Source: Centipeda felix (GTDB taxonomy: Bacteria > Bacillota > Negativicutes > Selenomonadales > Selenomonadaceae). From it: a DNA stretch of 64,000 nucleotides. This document shows, in pieces, positions 45,333 through 55,896 of the stretch (its first letter is position 1; every line of letters starts with the position of its first letter). The translations under genes and the position numbers were made by a program. The stretch covers positions 62,001-126,000 of the forward strand of contig NZ_LT891958.1 of assembly GCF_900186465.1 (NCBI RefSeq), written 5' to 3'. The notes beneath the pieces were generated by a model that saw nothing but the letters and a program-made list of their open reading frames with translations, ran no database searches and had not been told where the DNA came from.

Positions 45333-45356
45333 TGCATATTCTCCTTTTCCCTACAA

Positions 45357-46355
45357 TTAGTTCTCGTACAGCCCCGCGCTGGCAATCCACGCGATGATAA
45401 CCGCAAGCGGGCCAGTCATGAAGCGGGAGTAAAGGACAGCGGGCACACCGATCTCCACCGTCTTGGCATCTGCCTCGGCAAGACCGAGACCGACGGGGAT
45501 AAAGTCGCAGGAGCACTGGACATTGATAGCGAACACCGCAGGAAGCGCGAGGTTCGGCGGAATGTGTCCGAGACCAATCTCAACGCCGATCAGCACACCG
45601 ACCACCTGCGCGATGACCGCGCCCGGTCCAAGGAACGGGGACAGAAGCGGGAAGGAGCAGATCAGTGCCAGAATGACGAGACCAATCGGCGAGGAGGCGA
45701 GCGGCGAGATGAAATGCGCCACGAAGTCGCCAAATCCCGAACCGAGGATAACGCCGATCAGCATGGAGACGAACGCCATAAACGGCAGAATCGTCGTAAT
45801 CATGGTATTGACGGACTCGCGTCCTGCCTGATAGAACGTCGCGACAATGCCGCCCATCATCTGTCCGATCTTTGCCATAAGGCCGCCGGACTGCTCCGTG
45901 ATCTTCTTCGTCGTATCGTACTTCGGCGCGGGTGCCGCCGCAGCTGCATCGGATGCAGCCGGTGCAGCGGGTGCTGCCGAGCCGTCACTGAATGCGATAT
46001 TGTTCGGCTTGACCGCCGAGACGTAGATATCCTCCTTGATGTACTGGGCAAGCGGGCCGGAGGGTCCCGTCTGTTTGACGTTCACCGTAAAGATGCGCTT
46101 CTGCGGATAGATGCCGCAGCGCAGCGTGCCGCCGCAGTCAATGACCACAGCGAGGATTTCCTCCTCGGGAACACTGGTCTTGAAGCCATCCACGACCTCT
46201 GCGCCCGTCATCTCACCGAGGCGAAGGGCAACATCCGAGATGACCCCGCCCGTGATATTGACGATTTTATGCCGCTTCTCATCCGGCGTCAGTGTGAGCG
46301 GACCGCCAAAGCCGCCCGAACCTGCCGAGACGACAACACTTTTATACTCTGCCAT
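45357..46355 (-). CDS. srlE: PTS glucitol/sorbitol transporter, IIB (IIBC) subunit
   Basis: 332 residues. The N-terminal IIB domain ([31 protein letters not shown]) carries the phosphorylated Cys. An Ala/Pro-rich linker follows, then a membrane part ([60 protein letters not shown]) typical of SrlE. It works with SrlA and a IIA protein to import and phosphorylate sorbitol. The 20-base gap to srlA indicates one transcript. Confidence 0.95.
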   Translation of the reverse strand: MAEYKSVVVSAGSGGFGGPLTLTPDEKRHKIVNITGGVISDVALRLGEMTGAEVVDGFKTSVPEEEILAVVIDCGGTLRCGIYPQKRIFTVNVKQTGPSGPLAQYIKEDIYVSAVKPNNIAFSDGSAAPAAPAASDAAAAAPAPKYDTTKKITEQSGGLMAKIGQMMGGIVATFYQAGRESVNTMITTILPFMAFVSMLIGVILGSGFGDFVAHFISPLASSPIGLVILALICSFPLLSPFLGPGAVIAQVVGVLIGVEIGLGHIPPNLALPAVFAINVQCSCDFIPVGLGLAEADAKTVEIGVPAVLYSRFMTGPLAVIIAWIASAGLYEN

Positions 46356-46374
46356 AGTATTGCTCCCTTCTTCC

Positions 46375-46926
46375 TTACTTCAGTACAGCGGGCTCTTTGC
46401 TGAGCTCAACGCCCTGCTGCCGCTGCACATACGCCGTCGTAAAGTCCGTCAGCCAGCCGCGCAGGAAATTGACCACGAGACCGACGAGCAGATAGCGGAC
46501 AGCAAGATCCGTATAGGGCAGTCCGAGTGTCGTGATGCCGTTGGCGACGCCGAGGAACACGAACATCTCACCGGGATTGACATGCGGAAACATACCGTTC
46601 ATCGTATGGCATGCCGAAGACGATGCCGCATAATAAGAAGGCTTGTAAAATTCCGGAAGGAATTTTCCCAGCGAGAGTGCCATCGGGTTGCAGAGGAAGA
46701 ACACCCCGATGAACGGCAGAATGACATAGCGGGAAAATGGATTGCCCGCACAGAAATGAGCAAATCGCTCCACGCGCTCATTTCCGACGAAGAGAACGAT
46801 TGCGTTCATCGCGACGAGCAGACAGAGCAGCGTCGGGATAATGCCCGTCACCCAGCTGATGAGTGTCTCACCGCCCTTGTTGAACATCCCGATGAAGCCC
46901 TGTGCGAAAAGAATGAGTGTGTCCAT
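46375..46926 (-). CDS. srlA: PTS glucitol/sorbitol transporter, IIC subunit
   Basis: 183 residues from ATG 46926, with AAAGGAG upstream. It is a membrane protein with several spans: [55 protein letters not shown]. These are the known SrlA features. It forms the sugar channel together with SrlE. Confidence 0.95.
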   Translation of the reverse strand: MDTLILFAQGFIGMFNKGGETLISWVTGIIPTLLCLLVAMNAIVLFVGNERVERFAHFCAGNPFSRYVILPFIGVFFLCNPMALSLGKFLPEFYKPSYYAASSSACHTMNGMFPHVNPGEMFVFLGVANGITTLGLPYTDLAVRYLLVGLVVNFLRGWLTDFTTAYVQRQQGVELSKEPAVLK

Positions 46927-46965
46927 GCGTTTGTCTCCTTTCACATGGAAAAATAGAGATTCGTC

Positions 46966-47358
46966 TTATGCTGAACCGGCGAACGCCGTGCCCTGCTCCT
47001 GATAGATCATATATTCCTCACGCGCGCCAAGTACGGCGCGGCGCGTTTGGCGATCATAGCGGGCGACATGCTCCTCATCGAGATCGAGAAGATTCACCCC
47101 ATTGAAATCATCAAATGGTCGGAATCCCGCGAAGACGGTGACGCCCTTCATGATCTCCCCACGCAGGATATTGCAGTCCCCATCGATCACAAAGAGTACA
47201 ATCGCCCCTGCGGCGAAACGTCCCTTTGCCTTGCCGATGGCAACGCGCCCCTCATGCCGCAGCTCACGCACATGCGCGGCAAAGCGGCGAAACTGGAGAA
47301 TACTCAGTACTAGCTGAAGAACCCACATACTCACCGCGATAACGATCAGCCAAAACAT
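46966..47358 (-). CDS. gutM: Glucitol operon activator-type protein GutM
   Basis: 130 residues from ATG 47358, behind GGAGGTG. One N-terminal membrane anchor (FWLIVIAVSMWVLQLVLSILQ) is followed by a cytoplasmic domain (GRVAIGKAKGRFAAGAIVLFVID, GVTVFAGFRPFDDFNG). This matches GutM/SrlM, which helps activate the sorbitol genes. It lies between the regulator and srlA, as in many sorbitol operons. Confidence 0.9.
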   Translation of the reverse strand: MFWLIVIAVSMWVLQLVLSILQFRRFAAHVRELRHEGRVAIGKAKGRFAAGAIVLFVIDGDCNILRGEIMKGVTVFAGFRPFDDFNGVNLLDLDEEHVARYDRQTRRAVLGAREEYMIYQEQGTAFAGSA

Positions 47359-47374
47359 TGTTCTCACCTCCGAA

Positions 47375-48319
47375 TTATTCGTTGAGTAAAATCTTTGCTG
47401 TCTCCTCATCCGTGATGAGAACATTGATATAGCGGCCGCGCAGGGCGCCGAGAATCGCAGGCACCTTCTCGCGCGATGCCGCCATGCCGATGCAGTATGG
47501 CAGGCTGCGGAGACGCTCGAGCTCGACGGCAATGATGCGGTCATGAAACTCGTTCGTCACGGGGCGGCCGTCTGCATCGTAAAACATGGAACAGATCTCC
47601 CCCACAGCACCGCTGCGCAAGAGGCTCTCGATCCCCTCCCGGCCGAAACTCCCCATCCAAACCAAGTTGGAGGATTTGACGGGGGCGCCGATGCCGACAA
47701 TCCCAACATCGAGCTTTTCCCAAAGTTTTGAAATCTGCTCGAAATTTATATCCTGTCGAATCGCCTCTGCGATCTCGCCCGTGCGCGCAATGGCAGGGGC
47801 ATAGATATAATGACTGCGCCCGCCAAAGGCGTTTGCGAGCTCATAGCAGAGCGTGTTCACATGAAGCTCGCTGTCGAGGCTCTCAGGGCCTCCATCAAGC
47901 GGAACAAAATCTGCACGTACCGCACGCATTTGTTCCTCGGATGCGCAGCGCGTCAGTTCGCGGATACTCGTCCCCCACGCCAGACCAATGGTCTGACCAT
48001 CGGCCGCAATCCGGCGCAAGAGACCGAGCCCCGCCTGTCCCATGCGCTTCTTGACCTGTTCGAGGTCAATGCTGTGTGCGACGACGCACGCCTCACGCAG
48101 CCCAAAGCGCCGCTCCAAGGCACTCTCGAGTTCCTCGTTGCTGTCCATCGCGACGGTGATGCGTACGATCCCCGACGCGAGCGCACGCCGTAGGTACTTG
48201 CTGACCGTCGTGCGGTCCACGCCGAGCCGCTGTGCGATCTCGCTCTGCTTCAAGCCTTCTGTATAGTATAGATTTGCCGCCTTGATAAGGATCCGTTTAT
48301 CAACGGCCTGCATCATCAT
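47375..48319 (-). CDS. SorC/DeoR-type sugar-binding transcriptional regulator of the sorbitol operon
   Basis: 314 residues; two further ATG codons follow the first and the start could be any of the three, behind AGGGGG. The N-terminal helix-turn-helix is LKQSEIAQRLGVDRTTVSKYLRRA. The C-terminal sugar-binding domain has LAWGTSIREL and VGIGAPVKSSNLVWMGS. It is the first gene of the operon and probably senses a sorbitol phosphate. Possible operators with an AACAAAAGTGA-type word lie on both sides of the promoter. Confidence 0.92.
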   Translation of the reverse strand: MMMQAVDKRILIKAANLYYTEGLKQSEIAQRLGVDRTTVSKYLRRALASGIVRITVAMDSNEELESALERRFGLREACVVAHSIDLEQVKKRMGQAGLGLLRRIAADGQTIGLAWGTSIRELTRCASEEQMRAVRADFVPLDGGPESLDSELHVNTLCYELANAFGGRSHYIYAPAIARTGEIAEAIRQDINFEQISKLWEKLDVGIVGIGAPVKSSNLVWMGSFGREGIESLLRSGAVGEICSMFYDADGRPVTNEFHDRIIAVELERLRSLPYCIGMAASREKVPAILGALRGRYINVLITDEETAKILLNE

Positions 48320-48382
48320 CCCCCTGTCCCATCAACCTTCACTTTTGTTACGAACCGGCTCACATGTTGCTGTTACAGATAG

Positions 48383-48411
48383 AATATAGCGCATTTTGTT
48401 ATTGATCGCAA
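48383..48411 (-). promoter_or_regulatory. Promoter of the sorbitol operon
   Basis: On the minus strand TTGCGA (48411-48406), a 17-base spacer and TATATT (48388-48383). It sits directly after the terminator of the DUF488 gene. Confidence 0.65.
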
Positions 48412-48412
48412 G

Positions 48413-48449
48413 AAAAAAAGACCATGATTTGAAATAATCACGGTCTTTT
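48413..48449 (-). terminator. Terminator of the DUF488 gene
   Basis: AAAAGACC-TGATT-type arms pair across a six-base loop (48416-48429 with 48436-48449), with a seven-T run on the minus strand. Confidence 0.85.
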
Positions 48450-48470
48450 CCCAATAATTGATCAAACGTC

Positions 48471-48484
48471 GTCACATAAGTGAC
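48471..48484. promoter_or_regulatory. Small perfect palindrome upstream of the sorbitol operon
   Basis: GTCACATAAGTGAC. Another AAAAGTGAC lies about 15 bases further right, and AACAAAAGTGA recurs on the minus strand downstream of the promoter (near 48340-48352). These could be regulator sites; the evidence is weak. Confidence 0.3.
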
Positions 48485-48510
48485 ATCACTATATCAAAAG
48501 TGACAATGTA

Positions 48511-48882
48511 TTACTTATCCATCATTCCGTTCATCCAGTCGCGCAGAACAACTGCCTGATTGAGCTGTGGATCCTTCGCCCCATAGAGGAGTGTGACATT
48601 CTCCCCCTTTGCGAGATGCTCAGCGACCGTCTTAGTATGGGTGGGGGCAGCCGTCCCCGTCGAGAGCTCCGTCCGATACTTCTCGGTAAAGGCCGCAAAG
48701 TTCTCCGCCTTGTGGCCGAACCACTTGCGCAGCTCCGGTGTCGGCGCGATGTCCTTCCACCAGTCCGAAAGAGCGGCGTGCTCCTTCGAGATACCGCGCG
48801 GCCAGAGTCGATCCACGAGAACGCGGAACCCATCATCCTCCGCCGGTGCCTCATAAACGCGTTTGATACGAATTTCTGCCAT
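48511..48882 (-). CDS. DUF488-family protein (YeaO-like)
   Basis: 123 residues. IRIKRVYEAP, FRVLVDRLWPRGISKE, WKDIAPTPELRKWFGH and NVTLLYGAKDP are the conserved blocks of the short DUF488 group. The biochemical role of the family is not established. The sequence is soluble and cytoplasmic, without a signal peptide. It is a single gene with its own terminator, separated from the sorbitol operon. Confidence 0.92.
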   Translation of the reverse strand: MAEIRIKRVYEAPAEDDGFRVLVDRLWPRGISKEHAALSDWWKDIAPTPELRKWFGHKAENFAAFTEKYRTELSTGTAAPTHTKTVAEHLAKGENVTLLYGAKDPQLNQAVVLRDWMNGMMDK

Positions 48883-48998
48883 AATAACGCTTCTTCCTAT
48901 CGCATCGGAAATATAACTGCATTTATCTTAGCACATTTTCGCATCTGCGTCAGCAAATCTTTCGCATCTGGTCATATCTCTCAACTATAAGCCCCGCC

Positions 48999-49667
48999 TC
49001 ACGCCGAACGGGCAGCCTTCATCGGTGCATCCATACCGATATAGTCCTGAACGGAGCGCACCTCACCCGTGCGCAGCGCCGCAATCATGCGGTTGATGCG
49101 CGGCGGCGGCGTCCACTCGAGTGGAAGGAAACACCCCTCGCAGTGATTATACATGACGTGCAGATCGTTCTCCGCCTGCCGCCGCAGCACTGCATACTCC
49201 GCCGCACGCCGCTCATAGCGCCGCCCCGCGCGCAGATAGCCGATCACACTGACCGCCGCCCACAGGACAAAGTAATACGTCCAGACGAAATGCGGCAAAA
49301 AGGGCGACAGCGGGAAATAGACGAGCGCCGCAGCAAGCCCGCCTGCCAGCCCCCAGAACAGAAAAGACGGATGCGAAAAGCCGCTCTCAATATAACGCAG
49401 ATCATCTGCCACCTGATAGAGATTGCTGTACTCCACAAAGTAATCCCGCAGCCGCTCAAGTCCCGCCAGCTGTGCTGCCATCGTCTCCGGCGGCGGACAC
49501 GGTGCATTCAGTGCGACTTCCTTCGGCATCGCATGGCGTTTACTTGCGGCCGTATCGGCGATGAAGCTCCATGTCTCAAGCTCGTCATCGACGAGGGCAC
49601 GTCCCCCGCAGTGCGGACAGATGCGCGTCAGATTCTCGATCTTCGCGCCGCATTCCTTGCATATCAT
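48999..49667 (-). CDS. Zinc-ribbon membrane protein of unknown function
   Basis: 222 residues from ATG 49667, with AAAGGAG upstream. The N terminus is a zinc ribbon with two CxxC pairs (MICKECGAKI and ICPHCGG). After a helical region come two adjacent membrane spans near residues 110-155 (FLFWGLAGGLAAALVYF, FVWTYYFVLWAAVSVIGYL) and a basic helical tail with another Cys pair (NHCEGCFLPL). Single-gene context gives no hint of function. I do not recognise a named family. Confidence 0.8.
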   Translation of the reverse strand: MICKECGAKIENLTRICPHCGGRALVDDELETWSFIADTAASKRHAMPKEVALNAPCPPPETMAAQLAGLERLRDYFVEYSNLYQVADDLRYIESGFSHPSFLFWGLAGGLAAALVYFPLSPFLPHFVWTYYFVLWAAVSVIGYLRAGRRYERRAAEYAVLRRQAENDLHVMYNHCEGCFLPLEWTPPPRINRMIAALRTGEVRSVQDYIGMDAPMKAARSA

Positions 49668-49758
49668 CCGTCTCTCCTTTCTGAAAAAATACTTGCTGGC
49701 TGTTATATCTGAATCGTTTGTAATTATTGTGTCGCTAATCAGGTGGGACTTTAGAGAT

Positions 49759-49787
49759 ATTCTATCACAAAATATCATCTTTGTCTA
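49759..49787 (-). promoter_or_regulatory. Promoter of the zinc-ribbon gene
   Basis: On the minus strand TAGACA (49787-49782), a 17-base spacer and TAGAAT (49764-49759). Confidence 0.6.
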
Positions 49788-49820
49788 ATAAACAGATTGT
49801 ATTCATAGGAGGTTCGTCGT

Positions 49821-49884
49821 TAGCAATCGCGGATAAAATGAAGCCCGTCCGATTCGCACAGCTGATTTTATCATTGTTTCCCTA
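49821..49884. repeat. TA-flanked palindromic repeat, diverged copy (64 bp)
   Basis: Shares the GATAAAATGA core and the TTTCCCTA-type end with the copies at 23914 and 38057, with several substitutions. The right end merges into a second palindrome (49866-49902) with arms TTTTATCATTGTTT and AAACAATGATAAAA. Confidence 0.55.
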
Positions 49885-49896
49885 AGGAAAACAATG

Positions 49897-49933
49897 ATAA
49901 AAAGATGATGCTGTACATTGATTTCGTACAGCA
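49897..49933 (-). terminator. Terminator of the nucleoside salvage operon
   Basis: TGCTGTAC and GTACAGCA pair (49909-49933), followed on the minus strand by TCATCTTTTTATC. It lies just after the nupC stop. Confidence 0.75.
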
Positions 49934-49951
49934 GCCCCCAGAGGATCGTAC

Positions 49952-51148
49952 CTACCAGACAAACAATCCACAGATTGCGGCAGATAGCAGCGAAACCAGC
50001 AGTCCGGACAGCATCATGTAAACGACGTTGCGCGCAACGATCATATTGCGCTCAGGGTCAACCAGCCCCTTGAAGCAGCCGAGGATGATGCCAACCGTCC
50101 CGAGATTGGCGAATGACGTGATGAATACGGTCATCACAGCCTGCATGTGCGCCGGCCACGTCGGAACCATCTCCTGGATCTGCAGCATGACGACAAACTC
50201 GTTCGTGATGAGCTTTGTCCCCATGTACTGGGCAATCTGGAACGCCTCTGCCGGCGCAAGACCGAGCAGCCACGCGAACGGGAACAGCACGACACCGAGG
50301 ATGAGCTCGAGCGAAAGCGATGCATGCAGCAGACCGAGCAGGACATTGACGCACTTGAGCAGTGCCACGATGGCGATGACGTTTGCACAGATGATGAGGA
50401 CGAGACGCCCTGCACCGAGAATCGACTCCGCGAGGTAGGAGAAGAACGGCTCGCGCTCTCCCCCCTCACTCAGCGTAGCAATCGTGTCCTCCTCCGGCGC
50501 AACCTTCACGGGATGGAGAATCGAGGAGACGAGCAGCGCATTGATCACGTTCAGCGGGATCGCCGTGACGACGTACTCCGCCGGCATCATCTTGACATAG
50601 ACGGCGATGAGTGCCGCCGTCACGCAGCTCATCGACATGAGGCCGATGGTCAGCACACGCTCCTTGCTCATCCGCATGAGCTGGAGCTTCGACACGGCGA
50701 GTGCCTCTGTATTGCCGAGGAACATCATCTCGATGGCGAAGAACGACTCGAACTTCGGCGCACGCGTGAGGAACGTGAGCAGCTTGCCAACCCAACGAAT
50801 GATGAACGGCAAAATGCCGAAATACGTGAGGATGTCAAAGAGCGGCACGACGAAGAGGATCGGCAGAAGCCCTGCCGCAAAGAAGTTCATCTGCGGTACG
50901 TTGACCCAGTCAGGGAACACGAACGCGATGCCGACGTACGAGATGTTGATCAACTCCGTGAACCCGCTCGCGGCGGCCGTAATCATATCGCGGCCAATTT
51001 CGAACGATGTCAGGAACCACGCGAGCACGAGGTTCAGCGTGAGAAGCGAGGCAACCGAACGCCACTGGATCTCCTTGCGGTTCCGCGATGCGAGCACGCC
51101 GATGCCGAGGAACACCACAAGGCCGAGCAGGTTGACGAAGAAAAACAT
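49952..51148 (-). CDS. nupC: Concentrative nucleoside transporter (NupC family)
   Basis: 398 residues. GFTELINISYVGIAFVFPDW, EMMFLGNTEALAVSKLQLMR, MSMSCVTAALIAVYVKMMP and TNEFVVMLQIQE are conserved CNT-family blocks including the nucleoside-binding TEA-like motif. It imports nucleosides by ion symport across the inner membrane. It is the last gene of a five-gene salvage operon, 30 bases after pdp. Confidence 0.93.
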   Translation of the reverse strand: MFFFVNLLGLVVFLGIGVLASRNRKEIQWRSVASLLTLNLVLAWFLTSFEIGRDMITAAASGFTELINISYVGIAFVFPDWVNVPQMNFFAAGLLPILFVVPLFDILTYFGILPFIIRWVGKLLTFLTRAPKFESFFAIEMMFLGNTEALAVSKLQLMRMSKERVLTIGLMSMSCVTAALIAVYVKMMPAEYVVTAIPLNVINALLVSSILHPVKVAPEEDTIATLSEGGEREPFFSYLAESILGAGRLVLIICANVIAIVALLKCVNVLLGLLHASLSLELILGVVLFPFAWLLGLAPAEAFQIAQYMGTKLITNEFVVMLQIQEMVPTWPAHMQAVMTVFITSFANLGTVGIILGCFKGLVDPERNMIVARNVVYMMLSGLLVSLLSAAICGLFVW

Positions 51149-51178
51149 ACGAAATCCTCCCCCCGAAAGAGTTTTTGA

Positions 51179-52501
<1,323 letters not shown>

Positions 52502-52514
52502 GGGTACATCCTCC

Positions 52515-53699
52515 TCAGCGGGCAAGAATGCGCGGCAGCAGGCTCTCGCCCTTTGTCGTCAGCGGCGCATCGAACATATCCGCCACCGTCGCGCCGATCA
52601 TGGCGAACGTCGGATACGTCCCGAGATTTGTGTTCGGACGGATCCGTGCGCCATAGACGAGGAGCGGCACATACTCACGCGTGTGGTCGGTGCCGGGGGC
52701 GCCGGGGTCGCAGCCATGATCCGCTGTGATCATCAGCACATCGTCCTCGCGCATATTCTCCATGAACGTGCCGATCTGCACGTCGAACTCCGTCGTCGCG
52801 CGCGCATAGCCTGCGATGTCGCGCCGATGCCCATACGCCATGTCGAAATCGACGAGGTTGACAAAGCACAGTCCCGTGAAGTCCTCCTGCTGGATGCGGA
52901 GCGTCTTTTCCATGCCGTCGGCGTTGCTCTCGTTGACGCCTGTGCTGCGCGTGATGCCGCGCCCCGCAAAGATGTCGCTGATCTTGCCGACCCCGATGAC
53001 CTCACAGCCCTTGCGCACGAGCGCATCCATCATCGTATCGCCCGTCGGATCGAGGGAGAAGTCATGACGATGCGCGGTGCGCTTGTAGTTCGGATAGCTG
53101 CCGACATACGGGCGTGCAATAATGCGCCCGACGCCGTGCTCGCCCTGCATGATCTCGCGCGCCGCACAGCAGTACTCATAGAGGCGCTCGACGGGCACAT
53201 CGGCCTCGTTCGCCGCGATCTGCAGCACGCTGTCTGCCGACGTGTAGACGATGAGACCGCCCGTCTCCTCCTGCTCACGCCCGTAGTCGTGGATCACCTG
53301 TGTACCGGAGTAGGGCTTGTTGCAGAGCATCTTCTTTCCATCGCACGCCGCCGAGAGACGCGCGAGGATCTCGGGCGGAAATCCGTTCGGATACGTCGGC
53401 ATGGGCTGCTCGGAGACGATGCCCGCGATCTCCCAGTGTCCGATCGTCGTATCCTTGCCGCGCGAGAGCTCCCGCAGGCGGGCAAAAGTGCCGATGGGGC
53501 TGTCTGCCGGCGTGCCGCAGCCGACGCCGTCGATGTTGAAGAGGCCCAGTTTTGTGAGGTTCGGCGCGTGCAGCTCCGGCGAGGTCGTCAGCGACGCGAG
53601 TGTATTGCATTTCCCGTCGCCAAAATCCGCTGCGTCCGGCTCATTCCCGATGCCAAAGCTGTCGAGCACAATGATGAATACGCGTTTGATACCAGCCAT
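52515..53699 (-). CDS. deoB: Phosphopentomutase
   Basis: 394 residues of the alkaline-phosphatase superfamily. VFIIVLDSFGIGNEPDA binds the first metal; KDTTIGHWEIAG carries the phospho-acceptor Thr; YGHRRDIAGY and MITADHGCDPGAPGTDHTRE bring the remaining metal ligands. It moves phosphate between C1 and C5 of ribose or deoxyribose, linking nucleoside breakdown to the pentose pathway. It sits between deoD and pdp. Confidence 0.97.
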   Translation of the reverse strand: MAGIKRVFIIVLDSFGIGNEPDAADFGDGKCNTLASLTTSPELHAPNLTKLGLFNIDGVGCGTPADSPIGTFARLRELSRGKDTTIGHWEIAGIVSEQPMPTYPNGFPPEILARLSAACDGKKMLCNKPYSGTQVIHDYGREQEETGGLIVYTSADSVLQIAANEADVPVERLYEYCCAAREIMQGEHGVGRIIARPYVGSYPNYKRTAHRHDFSLDPTGDTMMDALVRKGCEVIGVGKISDIFAGRGITRSTGVNESNADGMEKTLRIQQEDFTGLCFVNLVDFDMAYGHRRDIAGYARATTEFDVQIGTFMENMREDDVLMITADHGCDPGAPGTDHTREYVPLLVYGARIRPNTNLGTYPTFAMIGATVADMFDAPLTTKGESLLPRILAR

Positions 53700-53717
53700 T
53701 GCCGTCTCCTTCCTCCG

Positions 53718-54428
53718 TTAGGCGATGGACGCCTCCAGTGCAATCTCGATCATCTCGCTGAACGAAGTCTGACGCTCCTCCGCCGTGGAGGGCGGCTCGT
53801 CACTGACGAGGTGGTCGCTGACGGTAAAGAGCGCGAGCGCACGCACGCCGAACTTCGCCGCGATGAGATAGAGTGCCGCAGCCTCCATCTCAAGGCCAAG
53901 GACGCCGTAGCTCGCGAGCTTCTGGATGTCCATTTCGTCATCGTAGAAGCGATCCTGCGACATCACGTTGCCGACGCGCACGGCGATGCCCTTGTCCGCC
54001 GCTGCCTGATAGGCGTGACGCAGCAGGTCAAAGTCCGCCACCGGTGCAAAGTTGACCGAAGCGCCGAAGATGTTGCGCGGCATGGAGGAGTCGGTCGTCG
54101 TCGCCTGTGCGATGAGAACGTCGCGGATATGGATATCCTTGTGGCACGCGCCGCAGCTGCCGATGCGGATCAGCGTCCTGCAGCCGTACTCACGGATGAG
54201 CTCATTGACGTAGATAGAGATCGAGGGCATCCCCATGCCCGTCCCCTGCACGGAGATGGGATGTCCCTTGTACATGCCGGTGTAGCCGAGGATATTGCGG
54301 ATGTTCGTGTACTCCTTCGCGCCCTCGAGGAAATTCTCGGCGATGTACTTGGCGCGGAGCGGGTCGCCCGGCAGGAGAATACGCTCGGCGATTTCGCCCT
54401 TCGCTGCGGCAATGTGTGGGGTTGGCAT
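53718..54428 (-). CDS. deoD: Purine-nucleoside phosphorylase (DeoD type)
   Basis: 236 residues of the hexameric NP-I family: [40 protein letters not shown], then [15 protein letters not shown] and the catalytic Asp in FTVSDHLV. It splits purine nucleosides with phosphate. It precedes deoB in the operon, and the NCS2 permease lies upstream to import free bases. Confidence 0.96.
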   Translation of the reverse strand: MPTPHIAAAKGEIAERILLPGDPLRAKYIAENFLEGAKEYTNIRNILGYTGMYKGHPISVQGTGMGMPSISIYVNELIREYGCRTLIRIGSCGACHKDIHIRDVLIAQATTTDSSMPRNIFGASVNFAPVADFDLLRHAYQAAADKGIAVRVGNVMSQDRFYDDEMDIQKLASYGVLGLEMEAAALYLIAAKFGVRALALFTVSDHLVSDEPPSTAEERQTSFSEMIEIALEASIA

Positions 54429-54491
54429 AATGTGTACCTCTCTTTCGTCATGATAGAAAAATTTTATCGTAAACCGCCATAGCGGTCTATG

Positions 54492-55754
54492 TCACTGTGC
54501 TGCCTCAAAGACGAGCTGCAGGAGAAACAGTACGCCGAGGACGTAGGAGAGCGTTCCAAGCTCACGGCGGCGTCCCGTGAACACTTTCATCATGGGGTGT
54601 GCGGCGAAGCCGAACGCCAGCCCTGTAGAGATGCTGTTCGTCAGCGGGATGAGCACGATGATGAGGAACGCAGGGAACCACTCGGAGAAATCCTGAAACT
54701 GGATGTTCTCTAGATGCTGCATCATCAGTGCGCCCGTGATGATGATGACGGGCGCAACCGCCGCCTGTGGAACGTAGGCGAGCAGCGGAATGAAGACGAG
54801 TGTGAGCAGGAACAACGCGCCGCCGACGAGTGCCGTCAGCCCGCTCCGCCCCCCTTCGACAATGCCCGCCGCACTCTCTGCGGCAGCGACGGTGGGGCTC
54901 GTTCCGAGCACCGAGGACAGCACCGCCGTCAGGGACGATGCGCGGAATGCATTGCGAAATTTTTCCGTATCGGGCAGCAGTCCTTCGAGCAGGCCGATGG
55001 ACTCAAAGACGAGAATCATCGTCATCGAGAAGACCGCAAGCCAGAACGAAACGGTCAGCATGGAGGAGAAGTCCTCTGCAAAGAGCAGCGCACCGTATTC
55101 GCCGAGCCGCGTCATATCGATCTCGATCGTATTGGCTTGGACGAGTCCGAGCGCATTGGCAATGACCGTCACGATGAGGATGGCGATGAAAAATCCACCC
55201 TTCACCCGCCGCTGGTAAAACAGCAAGCTCAGCACGAGGCCGAGGAGCGCGAGCAGTGCAGAGGGATTCCGCAGATCGCCGAGCGCGAGGATCGAGTTCT
55301 CGCCGGCGCGGATCAGCTCTGCCTTCTCCAGACCGATCTCCACGAGAAACAGTCCGATGCCCGCCGTCACTGCGTATTTCAGTGATTTCGGCACGGCATC
55401 CGCCAGGATCCTGCCTGCACGCGTCACCGCCAGCGCAAAGAAGATGAGTGCTGAGACAAGCGAAATGGCAAGTGCCTCCTGCCAGCGGAACCCCATGTTC
55501 ACCACGACGGTATACGTAAAGAACGCATTGATGCCCATGCCGGGCGTCAGAATGATCGGCGCATCCGCCCAAAACGCCATCAACAGGCACCCGATCGCCG
55601 AGGCGAAGATCGTCGCAAACACGCTCAGCTCCGCCGGGATCCCCCCGTCCGCAAGGATCAGCGGGTTGACGATGACGATGTACGAGATGGCAAAGAACGA
55701 TGTCAGCCCCGCCATCACCTCCACGCGCCTATTGGGCACGTTGTTCGAACTCAT
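54492..55754 (-). CDS. NCS2-family purine permease (adenine/guanine/hypoxanthine type)
   Basis: 420 residues with about twelve spans plus re-entrant loops. The N-terminal EVMAGLTSFFAISYIVIVNPLILADGG, TPGMGINAFFTYTVV and LGTSPTVAAAESAAGIVEGGRSGLTALV-type segment are hallmarks of the AzgA/PbuG group within NCS2, rather than the uracil/xanthine group. It imports purine bases. It is the first gene of the salvage operon. An extended -10 (TGA then TATACT) lies at 55777-55785. Confidence 0.92.
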   Translation of the reverse strand: MSSNNVPNRRVEVMAGLTSFFAISYIVIVNPLILADGGIPAELSVFATIFASAIGCLLMAFWADAPIILTPGMGINAFFTYTVVVNMGFRWQEALAISLVSALIFFALAVTRAGRILADAVPKSLKYAVTAGIGLFLVEIGLEKAELIRAGENSILALGDLRNPSALLALLGLVLSLLFYQRRVKGGFFIAILIVTVIANALGLVQANTIEIDMTRLGEYGALLFAEDFSSMLTVSFWLAVFSMTMILVFESIGLLEGLLPDTEKFRNAFRASSLTAVLSSVLGTSPTVAAAESAAGIVEGGRSGLTALVGGALFLLTLVFIPLLAYVPQAAVAPVIIITGALMMQHLENIQFQDFSEWFPAFLIIVLIPLTNSISTGLAFGFAAHPMMKVFTGRRRELGTLSYVLGVLFLLQLVFEAAQ

Positions 55755-55776
55755 ATCTCATCCTCCCTTTAATCCG

Positions 55777-55785
55777 AGTATATCA
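55777..55785 (-). promoter_or_regulatory. Extended -10 promoter of the nucleoside/base salvage operon
   Basis: On the minus strand TGA followed by TATACT; only a T-rich stretch is found at the -35 position. Confidence 0.5.
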
Positions 55786-55817
55786 AATAAAATAAGCGAA
55801 AAAAAAGGACATGTGAC

Positions 55818-55846
55818 TTTTCAGCACGAAATTTTTTCGTTAAAAT
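55818..55846 (+). promoter_or_regulatory. Promoter of the Crp/Fnr regulator gene
   Basis: TTTTCA (55818-55823), a 17-base spacer and TAAAAT (55841-55846). A TGTGA word at 55812-55816 lies just upstream but without a good partner half-site. Confidence 0.5.
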
Positions 55847-55896
55847 AGAGGAGAAATGATACATCCAGCGATTTCCATACAAAGAGGAGCATCACC

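Noticed and set aside
44913-46403. A 496-codon plus-strand open frame opposite srlD and srlE
   Set aside because: Low-complexity charged sequence ([18 protein letters not shown]-like) opposite two certain PTS-operon genes; no independent support.
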